41,519 bases of DNA. It comes from Proteiniphilum sp. X52. GTDB lineage: Bacteria > Bacteroidota > Bacteroidia > Bacteroidales > Dysgonomonadaceae. Position 1 is the stretch's first letter. Each line of letters starts with the position of its first letter. Shown here one piece after another: positions 28,579-37,026 of this stretch. The stretch covers positions 1 through 41,519 of the forward strand of contig NZ_RDSD01000031.1 of NCBI RefSeq assembly GCF_003712195.1, written 5' to 3'. The notes below the pieces were generated by a model. It did not search any database and had not been told where the DNA came from. It was given only the letters and a program-made list of their open reading frames with translations. A program made the translations under genes and the position numbers.

Positions 28579-28590
28579 AGTTTATTTTAT

Positions 28591-28628
28591 AAAAATTGCT
28601 GACACAATTATTATAAACTATGTCAGCA
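28591..28628 (-). terminator. Strong Rho-independent terminator of the peptide locus
   Basis: On the minus strand TGCTGACATAGTT pairs with AATTGTGTCAGCA (13 pairs with two G-T), loop TATAAT, followed by ATTTTTAT. It lies 120 bases beyond the 37-aa frame and would end the peptide transcript before the ABC fragment. Confidence 0.75.
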
Positions 28629-28748
28629 TTCAGTTAAGCAATGAATTCCTTTGTCGAAATGTTTCCATTAGTTATTGTGCGCACACAAACGGCAAACACA
28701 CCTATTCAACAATGCTGAAAAGATAATATTTATATTTTGATAAATCTA

Positions 28749-28862
28749 TCAAAATACATTTTTGCTTTTTAACACACAAAAAACTATGACAATTATACAA
28801 CCAATGCTGAATAACAACAGTTTTTTTGTAGTAAGCTTCGGTGGTCTATAAATTATTCTCAT
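28749..28862 (-). CDS. 37-aa single-membrane-helix peptide downstream of the double-glycine peptide
   Basis: The frame MRIIYRPPKLTTKK, then a hydrophobic helix (about residues 15-30, 'LLLFSIGCIIVIVFCV'), then LKSKNVF begins six bases after the stop of the 58-aa peptide gene and ends in TGA. Basic residues flank one membrane helix. The tight spacing favours co-translation. It could be an immunity-type peptide for the neighbour or the surviving N-terminus of a larger membrane-fusion protein; the sequence does not decide. Too short for certainty. Confidence 0.4.
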   Translation of the reverse strand: MRIIYRPPKLTTKKLLLFSIGCIIVIVFCVLKSKNVF

Positions 28863-28868
28863 ATCCGT

Positions 28869-29045
28869 TTATCTATCCATAGCACTTACCGCACAATCGA
28901 CACAAGCATACAACTCTAAAGCACCCGCTATTGCCAGCACCCCTGTTCCAAGAGCAACAGCGGAAGCAAGACAATAACCGCAAGAAAACCACCTGATTTT
29001 CCCTCCTTGAAGATTTTCCATCTGCTCAAAATTCAACTTTTTCAT
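28869..29045 (-). CDS. Bacteriocin-like peptide with double-glycine leader and two CxxC motifs
   Basis: The 58-aa product starts with a textbook double-glycine leader, MKKLNFEQMENLQGG (residues 1-15), as used by C39-peptidase ABC exporters. The predicted 43-residue core begins KIRWFSCGYCLAS, continues with an Ala/Gly-rich hydrophobic stretch (VALGTGVLAIAGAL) and ends ELYACVDCAVSAMDR. Its four cysteines form two CxxC motifs (C22-C25 and C48-C51), suggesting disulfide cross-links. This is the pattern of class II bacteriocin-like peptides in Bacteroidetes. A 37-aa frame follows immediately, and a divergent XRE regulator lies upstream. The ABC exporter downstream is broken, so export would need a transporter encoded elsewhere. 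Activity is unknown. Confidence 0.75.
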   Translation of the reverse strand: MKKLNFEQMENLQGGKIRWFSCGYCLASAVALGTGVLAIAGALELYACVDCAVSAMDR

Positions 29046-29097
29046 AACTTAAAAATTCCTTAATGTTAGGGATGAATTTTATTTTGGCAAAAAAATC

Positions 29098-29119
29098 CAC
29101 AAAAAAACATTTTTTTGTG
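29098..29119 (-). promoter_or_regulatory. A/T hairpin in the leader of the peptide transcript
   Basis: CACAAAAAAA and TTTTTTTGTG form a perfect 10-pair inverted repeat around CA. It lies 53 bases before the peptide start codon on the minus strand and would be in the mRNA leader. It may be an attenuator-like or stabilising element; function unproven. Confidence 0.35.
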
Positions 29120-29186
29120 AAAATCCTTTGACGATGTAAGATTATCAGTTGTTTTTATATAACCTACCAAAAAATTAGTATTTTTA

Positions 29187-29198
29187 CCAAATATTTGG
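29187..29198. promoter_or_regulatory. Palindrome CCAAATATTTGG, candidate operator for the XRE regulator
   Basis: A perfect 12-base palindrome lies in the 212-base divergent region between the peptide gene and the XRE gene. On the minus strand a TTTG box (29199-29202) adjoins it directly, so a bound repressor would cover the likely -33/-7 spacer of the peptide promoter. The -7 box is only approximate. Inference. Confidence 0.4.
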
Positions 29199-29257
29199 CA
29201 AAGGAGTTAAACCCTTTATAAATAGATTTTTTGTTGTTTCTTGAAAATTATTTCATT

Positions 29258-29605
29258 ATGTCAATAGCCGAAAGACTATTAAATTTAAGAAAGCAAAAGG
29301 GATTAACGCAAGAAGAACTTGCTTGCGACCTTAATATTTCCCAGTCTTCCATTTCAAATTACGAATTGGGGTTGACAAAGCCTGACATTGAAATACTGAA
29401 ACGGTTTGCCGAATATTTCCACATCCCTTTGCACAATCTTCTCTCCGATGAACAATACACCCTTTACAATCACGAAAACAGAGGCGGAAATAATGGCTGT
29501 ATTAACGTGTTTTTCCATGAAAAACTGATCGAGCAATACGAAATCCGCCTCAAAGAAAAAGATGAGGAAATTGCTTTGCTGAAAAGTTTGTTGGAAAAGA
29601 AATAG
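29258..29605 (+). CDS. XRE-family helix-turn-helix regulator with C-terminal coiled coil
   Basis: The start at 29258 gives 115 residues beginning 'MSIAERLLNLRKQKGLTQEE'; a TTG start nine codons upstream is less likely. Residues 4-60 form a Cro/C1-type HTH domain with 'GLTQEELACDLNISQSSISN' and 'YELGLTKPDIEILKRFAEYF'. The tail ('IEQYEIRLKEKDEEIALLKS') is a heptad-like coiled coil that probably mediates dimerisation. It is divergent from the double-glycine peptide gene across a short region with a palindrome, so it most likely regulates that locus. Coding region is low in GC, like the peptide locus. Confidence 0.88.
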   Translation: MSIAERLLNLRKQKGLTQEELACDLNISQSSISNYELGLTKPDIEILKRFAEYFHIPLHNLLSDEQYTLYNHENRGGNNGCINVFFHEKLIEQYEIRLKEKDEEIALLKSLLEKK

Positions 29606-29734
29606 GTGATAACTTTTTCAAGGTAACTCCAATTCGCCTTCGCCTTACGCCGTTCCGTTATTTTTGGCATCAGGCATATTTTCAGGTAAGTTGTTTTTTA
29701 ATAAATCTTATGGCGGCTATCCTAAAGTTATCAT

Positions 29735-29742
29735 TATTTTTG
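29735..29742 (+). promoter_or_regulatory. Bacteroidetes-type -7 element (TATTTTTG) before the epimerase gene
   Basis: TATTTTTG matches TAnnTTTG and lies 19 bases before the start codon. No clear TTTG -33 box is visible. Confidence 0.35.
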
Positions 29743-29761
29743 TGAACCGAAAGAGAAAAGT

Positions 29762-30775
29762 ATGAACGAGAAAAAGATCCTCATCACCGGTGCCAGCGGA
29801 TTTATAGGAAGCAGCGTTGTGGACAAGGCGCTGGAACTGGGATATGAAACCTGGGCAGGAATACGGGCAAGCAGCAGCCGGCAGTACCTGCGGGACGAAC
29901 GTATTCGTTTTATCGACCTGCACTATGGCGATAAAACGAAGTTGAAAGCACAACTCCGCAATTTCACAAATGAGTATGGGCGTTTCGTTGATATCATACA
30001 TATCGCGGGACTGACAAAGGCACGCCGCAAATCGGATTTCGATAAAGTAAATTGGGAATACACCCAAAATTTGGTAGAAGCGCTGATAGAGACGGACAAT
30101 GTTCCCGATTCTTTTGTATTTATGAGCTCCCTCGGAGCCATGGGTCCCGGGGATGAAGTGGGGTATACTCCCATGTGCGCCGATAAGACTCCCACCCCCA
30201 ATACAGCTTACGGGAGGAGCAAACTGAAAGCTGAAAACTGGCTGAAGAGTATCGACGGATTTCCTTACCTGATTCTCCGCCCTACCGGTGTTTACGGCCC
30301 CCGCGACAGGGATTATCTTATCCTGATGAGAGCGGTAAAAAGTGGATTAGACGTGGGAGCAGGTTATAAAAAACAACTCCTCTCGTTTATCTATATCGAA
30401 GATCTGGTAAATATAATTTTCTCCCTGATTGAAAAAGGGATTCGAAGAAAAGAGTATCTCGTCTCCGACGGGGACATCTATACTGACAGTGAATTCAACG
30501 CCATTGTACGGAATGTATTGCATAAGAAGAATGTATTGAGGTTAAAAGTCCCGCTCTTTCTGGTAAAGCCCGCAGCCTTTATAAGTGAAAAAACCGCCGC
30601 TATTTTCGGTAAAGCCACTACCTTTAACAGCGATAAGTATAGGATTATGAAACAACGCAACTGGGCTTGCGAGATTGCTCCATTGAAAGAAGATATCGGT
30701 TTTCAGCCGGTATACAGACTGAAAGAGGGGGTTGAGAAAACCATCGAGTGGTATCGGCAAGAGGGATGGCTCTGA
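29762..30775 (+). CDS. NAD-dependent epimerase/dehydratase (extended SDR)
   Basis: The 337-aa protein is an extended short-chain dehydrogenase. The NAD(P)-binding G10-x-x-G13-x-x-G16 ('LITGASGFIGSSV'), a catalytic Ser in 'VFMSSLGAMG' and Y150-x-x-x-K154 ('TAYGRSKLKAEN') are all present, with 'ILRPTGVYGPRDRDYL' following. It is similar to nucleoside-sugar epimerases or to 3-beta-HSD/dihydroflavonol-reductase-like proteins; substrate unknown. A standalone gene between the XRE locus and the men operon. The C-terminus 'GVEKTIEWYRQEGWL' is complete. Confidence 0.9.
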   Translation: MNEKKILITGASGFIGSSVVDKALELGYETWAGIRASSSRQYLRDERIRFIDLHYGDKTKLKAQLRNFTNEYGRFVDIIHIAGLTKARRKSDFDKVNWEYTQNLVEALIETDNVPDSFVFMSSLGAMGPGDEVGYTPMCADKTPTPNTAYGRSKLKAENWLKSIDGFPYLILRPTGVYGPRDRDYLILMRAVKSGLDVGAGYKKQLLSFIYIEDLVNIIFSLIEKGIRRKEYLVSDGDIYTDSEFNAIVRNVLHKKNVLRLKVPLFLVKPAAFISEKTAAIFGKATTFNSDKYRIMKQRNWACEIAPLKEDIGFQPVYRLKEGVEKTIEWYRQEGWL

Positions 30776-30859
30776 TGGATGTTTTGATTGATGCACGGAA
30801 ACACCGGTTAATTAAAATGAATTGTCCAATTTTATTTGGATTTTAAATGGAAAACAATC

Positions 30860-32089
30860 ATGAAATATAAACTATTGGTTCTCGATGTGGACGGCACATT
30901 GGTGAACAGCAAAAAAGAATTATCCGCACAGACACTGACTACGCTGTTGAAGATACAGCACGCGGGCATACGCATTGTATTGGCTTCGGGCCGATCACCG
31001 TATGGACTCCGCCCTCTGGTTGAAAAACTGGAAATGAAGAAATGGGGTGGTTATATCCTTCCATACAATGGCGCGCAGATTATTGATGCCAACGACAAGG
31101 TGCTATTCGAAAAGAGGATAGACCCGGTGATGTTTCCCTATTTGGAAAGGAAAGCACTGAAGAACGGCTTCGGCATCTTCACTTATCACAGTAATCAACT
31201 TATCACCACACATCCGGAAAACAAACATATCCGGGATGAAGCCGCCCTTAACGGCATGGAAATTGTGGCGGTAGAGAACCTTTCCGCAGCTGTGGACTTC
31301 TCTCCCTGTAAGTGTGTCCTGGTCAGCGATAACGAGACGGCGCTGGTCGCTTTGAAAGATCAGTGGAGGAAACGTTTGGCTGGCGTACTGGACGTATACC
31401 GGTCGGAGTCGTTCTTCCTTGAAGTGGTGCCGGAGTTTGTCGATAAGGGAAACACGTTGGGTGTCTTGATTGAAAAGCTGGGAATCGGTACGGAGGAGGT
31501 GATGGCAATCGGTGATGGACGGAGGGATTTCTCGATGCTCCAACTCGCCGGCTTAGGTATTGCCATGGGAAACGCGCAGGACTCCATCAAGGCATGTGCC
31601 GATTATATCACCGAAAGTAATGATAATGACGGAGTCGCTATTGCGGTCCAGAAATTCATCATTGCCGCAGTCCGTCCTGCAGATATTTCGCCGGACAAGT
31701 TGAATGCTGGCAACCGTAACACTCTGATGGGTAATCTGGGCATTCAATATACCTATGCTTCGTCAGGCCGGATTGAGGCGGTAATGCCCGTGGACGAACG
31801 TACCCGGCAACCCTTTGGAGTACTGCATGGCGGCGCCACATTAGCGCTGGCCGAAACAGTGGCCGGAATGGGATCGATGCTAATTTGCGAACCGGATGAG
31901 ATCATTGCCGGGATGCAGGTTAGCGGTAACCACATATCTTCGGCCCACGAAGGCGACACGGTGCGGGCTGTGGGGACAATTATCCACAAAGGACGCTCTT
32001 CTCATGTGTGGAATGTAGATGTTTTTACTTCGACCAACAAACTAATCTCTTCCATCAGGGTGGTCAACAGTGTATTAAAAAAGAGATGA
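30860..32089 (+). CDS. HAD (Cof-type) phosphatase fused to a hotdog thioesterase, probable DHNA-CoA thioesterase
   Basis: The start at 30860 gives 409 residues. Residues 1-270 are a Cof-type HAD hydrolase: D9-x-D11 ('LDVDGT'), 'VLASGRS', K196 ('VDKGNTLG') and D219/D223 in 'AIGDGRRDFSML', where the usual Asn of GDGxND is Arg. Residues about 280-409 are a PaaI/YbdB-like hotdog domain with the catalytic block 'FGVLHGGATLALAETVAGMG' (H323, E332). The stop codon overlaps the menF start (ATGA), so the fusion is translationally coupled to the menaquinone genes. The hotdog half is the best candidate for hydrolysing 1,4-dihydroxy-2-naphthoyl-CoA after MenB. The job of the HAD half is unclear. Confidence 0.88.
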   Translation: MKYKLLVLDVDGTLVNSKKELSAQTLTTLLKIQHAGIRIVLASGRSPYGLRPLVEKLEMKKWGGYILPYNGAQIIDANDKVLFEKRIDPVMFPYLERKALKNGFGIFTYHSNQLITTHPENKHIRDEAALNGMEIVAVENLSAAVDFSPCKCVLVSDNETALVALKDQWRKRLAGVLDVYRSESFFLEVVPEFVDKGNTLGVLIEKLGIGTEEVMAIGDGRRDFSMLQLAGLGIAMGNAQDSIKACADYITESNDNDGVAIAVQKFIIAAVRPADISPDKLNAGNRNTLMGNLGIQYTYASSGRIEAVMPVDERTRQPFGVLHGGATLALAETVAGMGSMLICEPDEIIAGMQVSGNHISSAHEGDTVRAVGTIIHKGRSSHVWNVDVFTSTNKLISSIRVVNSVLKKR

Positions 32090-33162
32090 CAGCACCACAA
32101 CCTAGTTACCCTATTTTGGATGTGCTGATCGAACAGGACGCCTGTTTCGCGATTTTCAGGCTGCCGCACGAAACAGCGCCCCGGTTTGTGATGCAAACGT
32201 CGGGCACCCCCTCTATCCTCAGGGATATCGAGGAACTGAACGGGCAACAGGGATTTGTGATCGCTCCTTTCCGGACAAACGCCACATCTCCCCTGATAGT
32301 GCTACGGCCGGATCGCACCACTTTTCCGGAAGTAAACATCTCCATGCGCAAAGATGGGCAGGAAAAAGCATATCCCCAAAAGCATATAAGCAAGAATAAA
32401 GTTGACTACGCCCACCTCTTCGACCGGTTCCACAAACCATTGGCAAACGGGGAATTGAAAAAACTGGTACTGTCGAGAAGCAAGATCATCGACAGAAAAG
32501 ACACATTTTCCGCGGGACGTTCTTTTTTCAATGCCGCGGAGAAATATCCCCATTCGTATGTCTACCTTTTCCACACACCTCAAAGCGGCACATGGCTGGG
32601 AAGCACACCCGAGATACTGCTGAGAGGGGCAAGAGATGAATGGCATACCGTCGCCCTTGCCGGAACCCGCTATCCCAATTCGGGCACTGTGACGTGGGAT
32701 GACAAGAATCTAAGGGAACAGCATCTGGTCACGTCGTATCTCCTAAAACAACTTTCCTCCTTTCATATCACACCGGAAATAAACGGGCCTTACACAATAA
32801 AAGCCGGAAAGCTGGCACATCTGCGGACAGACCTCAGTTTCAACTTGCCGGAAACACCGAAGCTTGGCACATTACTAAAAGCGCTCCACCCCACGCCGGC
32901 AGTATCGGGACTTCCCAAAGATGAAGCCTACCGGTTTATTCAGCATAACGAAGAGCAAGACCGCCTTTATTATTCCGGATTCCTCGGCATGCTCGACACG
33001 GAAGCAGAAACCGACATATATGTAAACCTCCGATGCATGCATATTGAGGAAAATTCGCTTACTTTGTTTGCCGGCAGTGGTTTACTGGTATCTTCATCTT
33101 TGGATGACGAGTGGGAAGAAACCGAACACAAGTTGGAGGTGATGTTGAATATACTTCAATAA
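32086..33162 (+). CDS. menF: Isochorismate synthase
   Basis: The start at 32086 is fixed by the ATGA overlap with the preceding stop; the longer frame from 32008 lies inside that gene. The 358-aa product carries the chorismate-binding domain: 'GTWLGSTPEILLR', 'ALAGTRYP', 'LRTDLSF', 'LHPTPAVSGLPKDEA' and 'YYSGFLGML', and an ending 'EWEETEHKLEVML' with the metal-binding acidic residues. It converts chorismate to isochorismate, the first committed step to menaquinone. menD follows after four bases. Confidence 0.95.
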   Translation: MTAPQPSYPILDVLIEQDACFAIFRLPHETAPRFVMQTSGTPSILRDIEELNGQQGFVIAPFRTNATSPLIVLRPDRTTFPEVNISMRKDGQEKAYPQKHISKNKVDYAHLFDRFHKPLANGELKKLVLSRSKIIDRKDTFSAGRSFFNAAEKYPHSYVYLFHTPQSGTWLGSTPEILLRGARDEWHTVALAGTRYPNSGTVTWDDKNLREQHLVTSYLLKQLSSFHITPEINGPYTIKAGKLAHLRTDLSFNLPETPKLGTLLKALHPTPAVSGLPKDEAYRFIQHNEEQDRLYYSGFLGMLDTEAETDIYVNLRCMHIEENSLTLFAGSGLLVSSSLDDEWEETEHKLEVMLNILQ

Positions 33163-33166
33163 AGGC

Positions 33167-34921
33167 ATGTATTCCGAAAAAAGAAATGTTTTACAATTGG
33201 TAGCGCTGCTCAAAGCGCATGATATCACCCATATCGTGTTGTCGCCCGGTTCACGGAATTCACCGCTCACCCATTCTTTTGCGACAGACAGTGATTTCAC
33301 CTGTTACAGTGTTGTGGACGAAAGGAGCGCCGGTTTTTTCGCCTTGGGCATCATACAGGCTATCGGGAAACCGGCAGCCGTCTGTTGCACATCGGGAACG
33401 GCAACACTGAACCTCGGCCCGGCTGTGGCGGAAGCCTTTTATCAGCAATTACCCCTGTTAGTGGTCACCGCCGACCGTCCTGCCGCGTGGATCGGGCAGA
33501 TGGACGGGCAAACCATCCCGCAGAGCGGCATGTTCAGGGATCTCACCCGCCGCTCGGTTCAACTCCCCCAAATAGCAGATGAGGAGGAAGAATGGTATTG
33601 CAACCGGTTGATCAACGAGGCCATACTCAGCCTGGACAACGGGGTAAAAGGCCCCTCACATATAAATATCCCTTTAGGTGAACCTCTGTTTGGCTTCAAC
33701 ACCCCAACCCTCCCTCTTGCCCGTGTGATCCGGCAATCTGCACCCGGATACATGATCCATAAGGAAGGTAGATATAAAGAGCGATTCGCCAGTTATTCCA
33801 AACGGATGGTCATTGTCGGACAATTGCAGCCTGGCAACAGTTTAACCGAAATATTGGAAAAACTCCGCAACGAATGGGACGTGGTAGTGCTGGCGGAGCA
33901 GTTATCCAATATCCCGATAAAAGAGACTCTAGTTTTTGACACGGTACTTTACGCGGCGTCGGAAAACGAATTGGAAGCGTTAACACCTGATCTGGTCATC
34001 ACATTAGGTGGACATATCGTTTCCAAGCGGCTGAAACAGTTCATCCGCTCAGCCCGTATCCGCGAACATTGGCATATTTCCCCCTCGGGCGAGGTGACAG
34101 ATACATTTCAGCGGGTTACTGATATTGTAAGGAGCGATAATGAGACATTTCTGCTCTATCTGACAGGGAGGCCGCCCTGTCCGGAGGAAAAAGGATTTAG
34201 CAGGGCAAGTGAGTTGGATGAGACAAAAGATTTTGGGAAAATAAAAAATTCCAGAGAGGCAAGAGGATTCCGGAACCTTTGGGAAAGAGCCTGCGCATCC
34301 GTATCGGAACCGGACGCGGCCTTCTCCGATCTTTACGCGGCCGGCGCATTGATGCACGCGTTGCCGGAAAACTCTTCGTTGCAGTTGGGAAACAGCAATA
34401 GTGTGCGTCTGGCACAGTTATTCGATATCCCCTCGTCGGTAAGAGTGTTTTGTAACCGGGGGACCAACGGGATAGAAGGCTCACTCTCCACAGCGGTCGG
34501 ATATGCTTCGTCGTGGGGTGAACTCACTTTTCTGCTGATTGGCGACTTAAGTTTCTTCTACGATATGAACGGACTTTGGAATAATTACAGCACCCGCAAT
34601 TTACGCATCCTGCTGAATAATAACGGCGGAGGGGAGATATTCGGCATGCTTCCGGGGCTGGACCGGTCGGAAGTATTGCAAGAGTATATTGCTGCCGCCC
34701 ATACAACCCAAGCAAAGGCTTGGGCGGAGCAACAGGGATTTCTCTACCTTTCCGCCCGCAACGCCGGGGAATTGGAACAGCAATTGCCACGCTTTACAGA
34801 TCCTGACGGCGAAAAACCGGTTCTCTTGGAAGTGTTTACTTCCATGGAAAAGAATGCAGAACAAATACGATCATATTATCATCACCAAAAAAGGCGTTTT
34901 AAGTTAGATGACCGGAAGTGA
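33167..34921 (+). CDS. menD: 2-Succinyl-5-enolpyruvyl-6-hydroxy-3-cyclohexene-1-carboxylate synthase
   Basis: The 584-aa thiamine-diphosphate enzyme condenses isochorismate with 2-oxoglutarate. The N-terminal ThDP domain has 'HIVLSPGSRNSPLTHSFA' and the catalytic glutamate region 'VVDERSAGFFALGI' then 'CCTSGTATLNLGPAVAEAFY'. 'VVTADRPAAWIGQMDGQTI' is a MenD signature. The C-terminal domain has 'NRGTNGIEGSLSTAVGYA' and the Mg/ThDP-binding 'LIGDLSFFYDMNGLWN...NNNGGGEIF'. Full length. Begins four bases after menF. Confidence 0.96.
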   Translation: MYSEKRNVLQLVALLKAHDITHIVLSPGSRNSPLTHSFATDSDFTCYSVVDERSAGFFALGIIQAIGKPAAVCCTSGTATLNLGPAVAEAFYQQLPLLVVTADRPAAWIGQMDGQTIPQSGMFRDLTRRSVQLPQIADEEEEWYCNRLINEAILSLDNGVKGPSHINIPLGEPLFGFNTPTLPLARVIRQSAPGYMIHKEGRYKERFASYSKRMVIVGQLQPGNSLTEILEKLRNEWDVVVLAEQLSNIPIKETLVFDTVLYAASENELEALTPDLVITLGGHIVSKRLKQFIRSARIREHWHISPSGEVTDTFQRVTDIVRSDNETFLLYLTGRPPCPEEKGFSRASELDETKDFGKIKNSREARGFRNLWERACASVSEPDAAFSDLYAAGALMHALPENSSLQLGNSNSVRLAQLFDIPSSVRVFCNRGTNGIEGSLSTAVGYASSWGELTFLLIGDLSFFYDMNGLWNNYSTRNLRILLNNNGGGEIFGMLPGLDRSEVLQEYIAAAHTTQAKAWAEQQGFLYLSARNAGELEQQLPRFTDPDGEKPVLLEVFTSMEKNAEQIRSYYHHQKRRFKLDDRK

Positions 34922-34972
34922 AACCCGGGCAGTGTATACTAAAGCGACAAGACGACTAATTTTAATGGAACT

Positions 34973-35794
34973 ATGACAAAGAGAGAATGGACAACCATCA
35001 AGGAATACGAAGATATTCTTTTCGATTTTTATAACGGGATCGCGCGGATCACCATCAACCGTCCGCGCTACCGCAATGCTTTCACACCCACCACCACGGG
35101 TGAAATGAGCGATGCCCTGCGCATCTGCCGTGAAGAATCGGATATCAGCGTGGTGGTAATCACCGGGGCAGGTGACAAAGCCTTTTGTTCGGGAGGCGAC
35201 CAGAATGTAAAGGGAAAAGGAGGATATATCGACAAGGATGGCATACCACGTCTAAGCGTGCTGGATGTGCAAAAGCAGATCCGGTCACTCCCCAAACCGG
35301 TGATCGCGATGGTCAACGGTTACGCCATCGGCGGAGGACATGTGCTCCATGTAGTTTGCGATCTGTCCATTGCATCGGAGAATGCCATCTTCGGGCAAAC
35401 TGGCCCACGTGTGGGAAGTTTTGATGCCGGCTTCGGATCCTCTTACCTCGCCCGCGTCGTGGGACAAAAGAAAGCCCGAGAGATATGGTTTCTTTGCCGC
35501 CAGTACAACGCGCAGGAAGCGCTCGAAATGGGGTTGGTGAACAAAGTCGTGCCGTTCGCCCAATTGGAAAACGAAGTGGTGGAATGGGCGGAAACGATGA
35601 TGCGGCATAGCCCGTTAGCGCTGCGCATGATCAAAGCAGGGCTGAATGCTGAACTCGACGGGCAGGCGGGCATACAGGAGTTGGCCGGAGACGCCACCAT
35701 GCTCTACTACCTGACCGACGAGGCTCAGGAAGGAAAACAGGCGTTCCTGGAAAAACGGCAACCAAACTTCAAACAATTCCCCAAATTGCCCTGA
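34973..35794 (+). CDS. menB: 1,4-Dihydroxy-2-naphthoyl-CoA synthase
   Basis: The 273-aa crotonase-fold enzyme closes the naphthoquinone ring from o-succinylbenzoyl-CoA. Family blocks are '[18 protein letters not shown]', '[14 protein letters not shown]', the oxyanion-hole region '[20 protein letters not shown]', and '[20 protein letters not shown]' containing the catalytic Asp typical of MenB. It ends '[13 protein letters not shown]', the standard ending. Located 51 bases after menD. Confidence 0.97.
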   Translation: MTKREWTTIKEYEDILFDFYNGIARITINRPRYRNAFTPTTTGEMSDALRICREESDISVVVITGAGDKAFCSGGDQNVKGKGGYIDKDGIPRLSVLDVQKQIRSLPKPVIAMVNGYAIGGGHVLHVVCDLSIASENAIFGQTGPRVGSFDAGFGSSYLARVVGQKKAREIWFLCRQYNAQEALEMGLVNKVVPFAQLENEVVEWAETMMRHSPLALRMIKAGLNAELDGQAGIQELAGDATMLYYLTDEAQEGKQAFLEKRQPNFKQFPKLP

Positions 35795-35841
35795 ATAAGA
35801 ACCAAGACCCATGATCTTTTAAGAAGCTGTTCCAAGGTGCA

Positions 35842-36915
35842 ATGATGTTCAGGATAAAGATCATACCGTACAACCTCCTGTTCAAACGACCGGCAGGCAC
35901 ATCGAGAGGTGTTTACACCGAACACAAGGTATGGTATGTCGTTTTTCAGGACGAAGAGGACAAATCTCATTTCGGGATAGGTGAATGTGCGCCGCTCCAC
36001 GACCTCAGTTGTGATTACACTCCGCATTACGAGGAGACGCTGACCGCTCTCTGTAAAATAACGGAAGAAAAACAGCAGGTCGACACGGAATTATTGCGTG
36101 GTTACCCATCCATTCTTTTCGGGTTGGAGACGGCTATGCGGCACTATCAACAACGCGCATGGCAGTTATGGGATGCACCGTTCAGCCGCGGAGAAGAGGG
36201 TATCACCATCAACGGGCTTGTCTGGATGGCAGATCAGGCCTCCATGAAGGCACAGATAGAATCGTTATTGTCAAGAGGGTTCCGTTGCATCAAACTCAAA
36301 ATCGGGGCGATCGGTTTCGAGCGGGAGCTCGATCTGTTGCGTTTCATTCGAAGTCATCACCCCTCAAAGGAAACGACTTTGCGCGTGGATGCCAACGGAA
36401 ATTTTGAATATAACAGGGTATTGGACAAGCTCCATCAATTAGCCGAACTCGATATCCATTCCATCGAACAGCCTATTCCGGCGGGACAATGGCGGAAAAT
36501 GGCACGGTTATGCGCCTCCACTCCCCTACCCATCGCGCTCGATGAAGAGTTGATCGGGGTCAACGATCCGGATCAAAAAAGAAAATTGCTGGAAACCATC
36601 CATCCCCAGTATATCATATTAAAACCCTCTTTACACGGGGGGATCGCCGGATGTGCCGAGTGGATCGGAATAGCCGGAGAAATGAATATCGGATGGTGGA
36701 TCACCTCGGCGTTGGAATCGAATATAGGGCTCAACAGTATTGCTCAATGGTGTGCCACATTCAATAACCCGTTACCACAGGGATTGGGTACCGGAACCCT
36801 CTATATCAATAATATCCCAATACCTTTGGAGATCAGGCAAGATCAGTTATGGTTCGGGAAGGCGACCGGGGAGAGTGAGGGATTTGGGGAATTACTCATC
36901 ACCAATGAATTCTAA
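35842..36915 (+). CDS. menC: o-Succinylbenzoate synthase
   Basis: The 357-aa enolase-superfamily dehydratase produces o-succinylbenzoate. The N-terminal capping domain has 'GIGECAPLHDL'. The barrel has the Lys motif 'RCIKLKIGAI', 'LRVDANGNF', 'SIEQPIPAGQW', 'IALDEELIG' and 'IILKPSLHGGI', which supply the acid/base Lys residues and the metal-binding Asp/Glu/Asp triad. The start could also be the adjacent second Met. The stop codon lies four bases before the heptanucleotide array. Confidence 0.94.
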   Translation: MMFRIKIIPYNLLFKRPAGTSRGVYTEHKVWYVVFQDEEDKSHFGIGECAPLHDLSCDYTPHYEETLTALCKITEEKQQVDTELLRGYPSILFGLETAMRHYQQRAWQLWDAPFSRGEEGITINGLVWMADQASMKAQIESLLSRGFRCIKLKIGAIGFERELDLLRFIRSHHPSKETTLRVDANGNFEYNRVLDKLHQLAELDIHSIEQPIPAGQWRKMARLCASTPLPIALDEELIGVNDPDQKRKLLETIHPQYIILKPSLHGGIAGCAEWIGIAGEMNIGWWITSALESNIGLNSIAQWCATFNNPLPQGLGTGTLYINNIPIPLEIRQDQLWFGKATGESEGFGELLITNEF

Positions 36916-36918
36916 AAG

Positions 36919-37023
<105 letters not shown>

Positions 37024-37026
37024 AAA

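Noticed and set aside
28676-28685. Perfect palindrome TGTGCGCACA
   Set aside because: Lies between the peptide frames and their terminator with no promoter nearby; too short to interpret.
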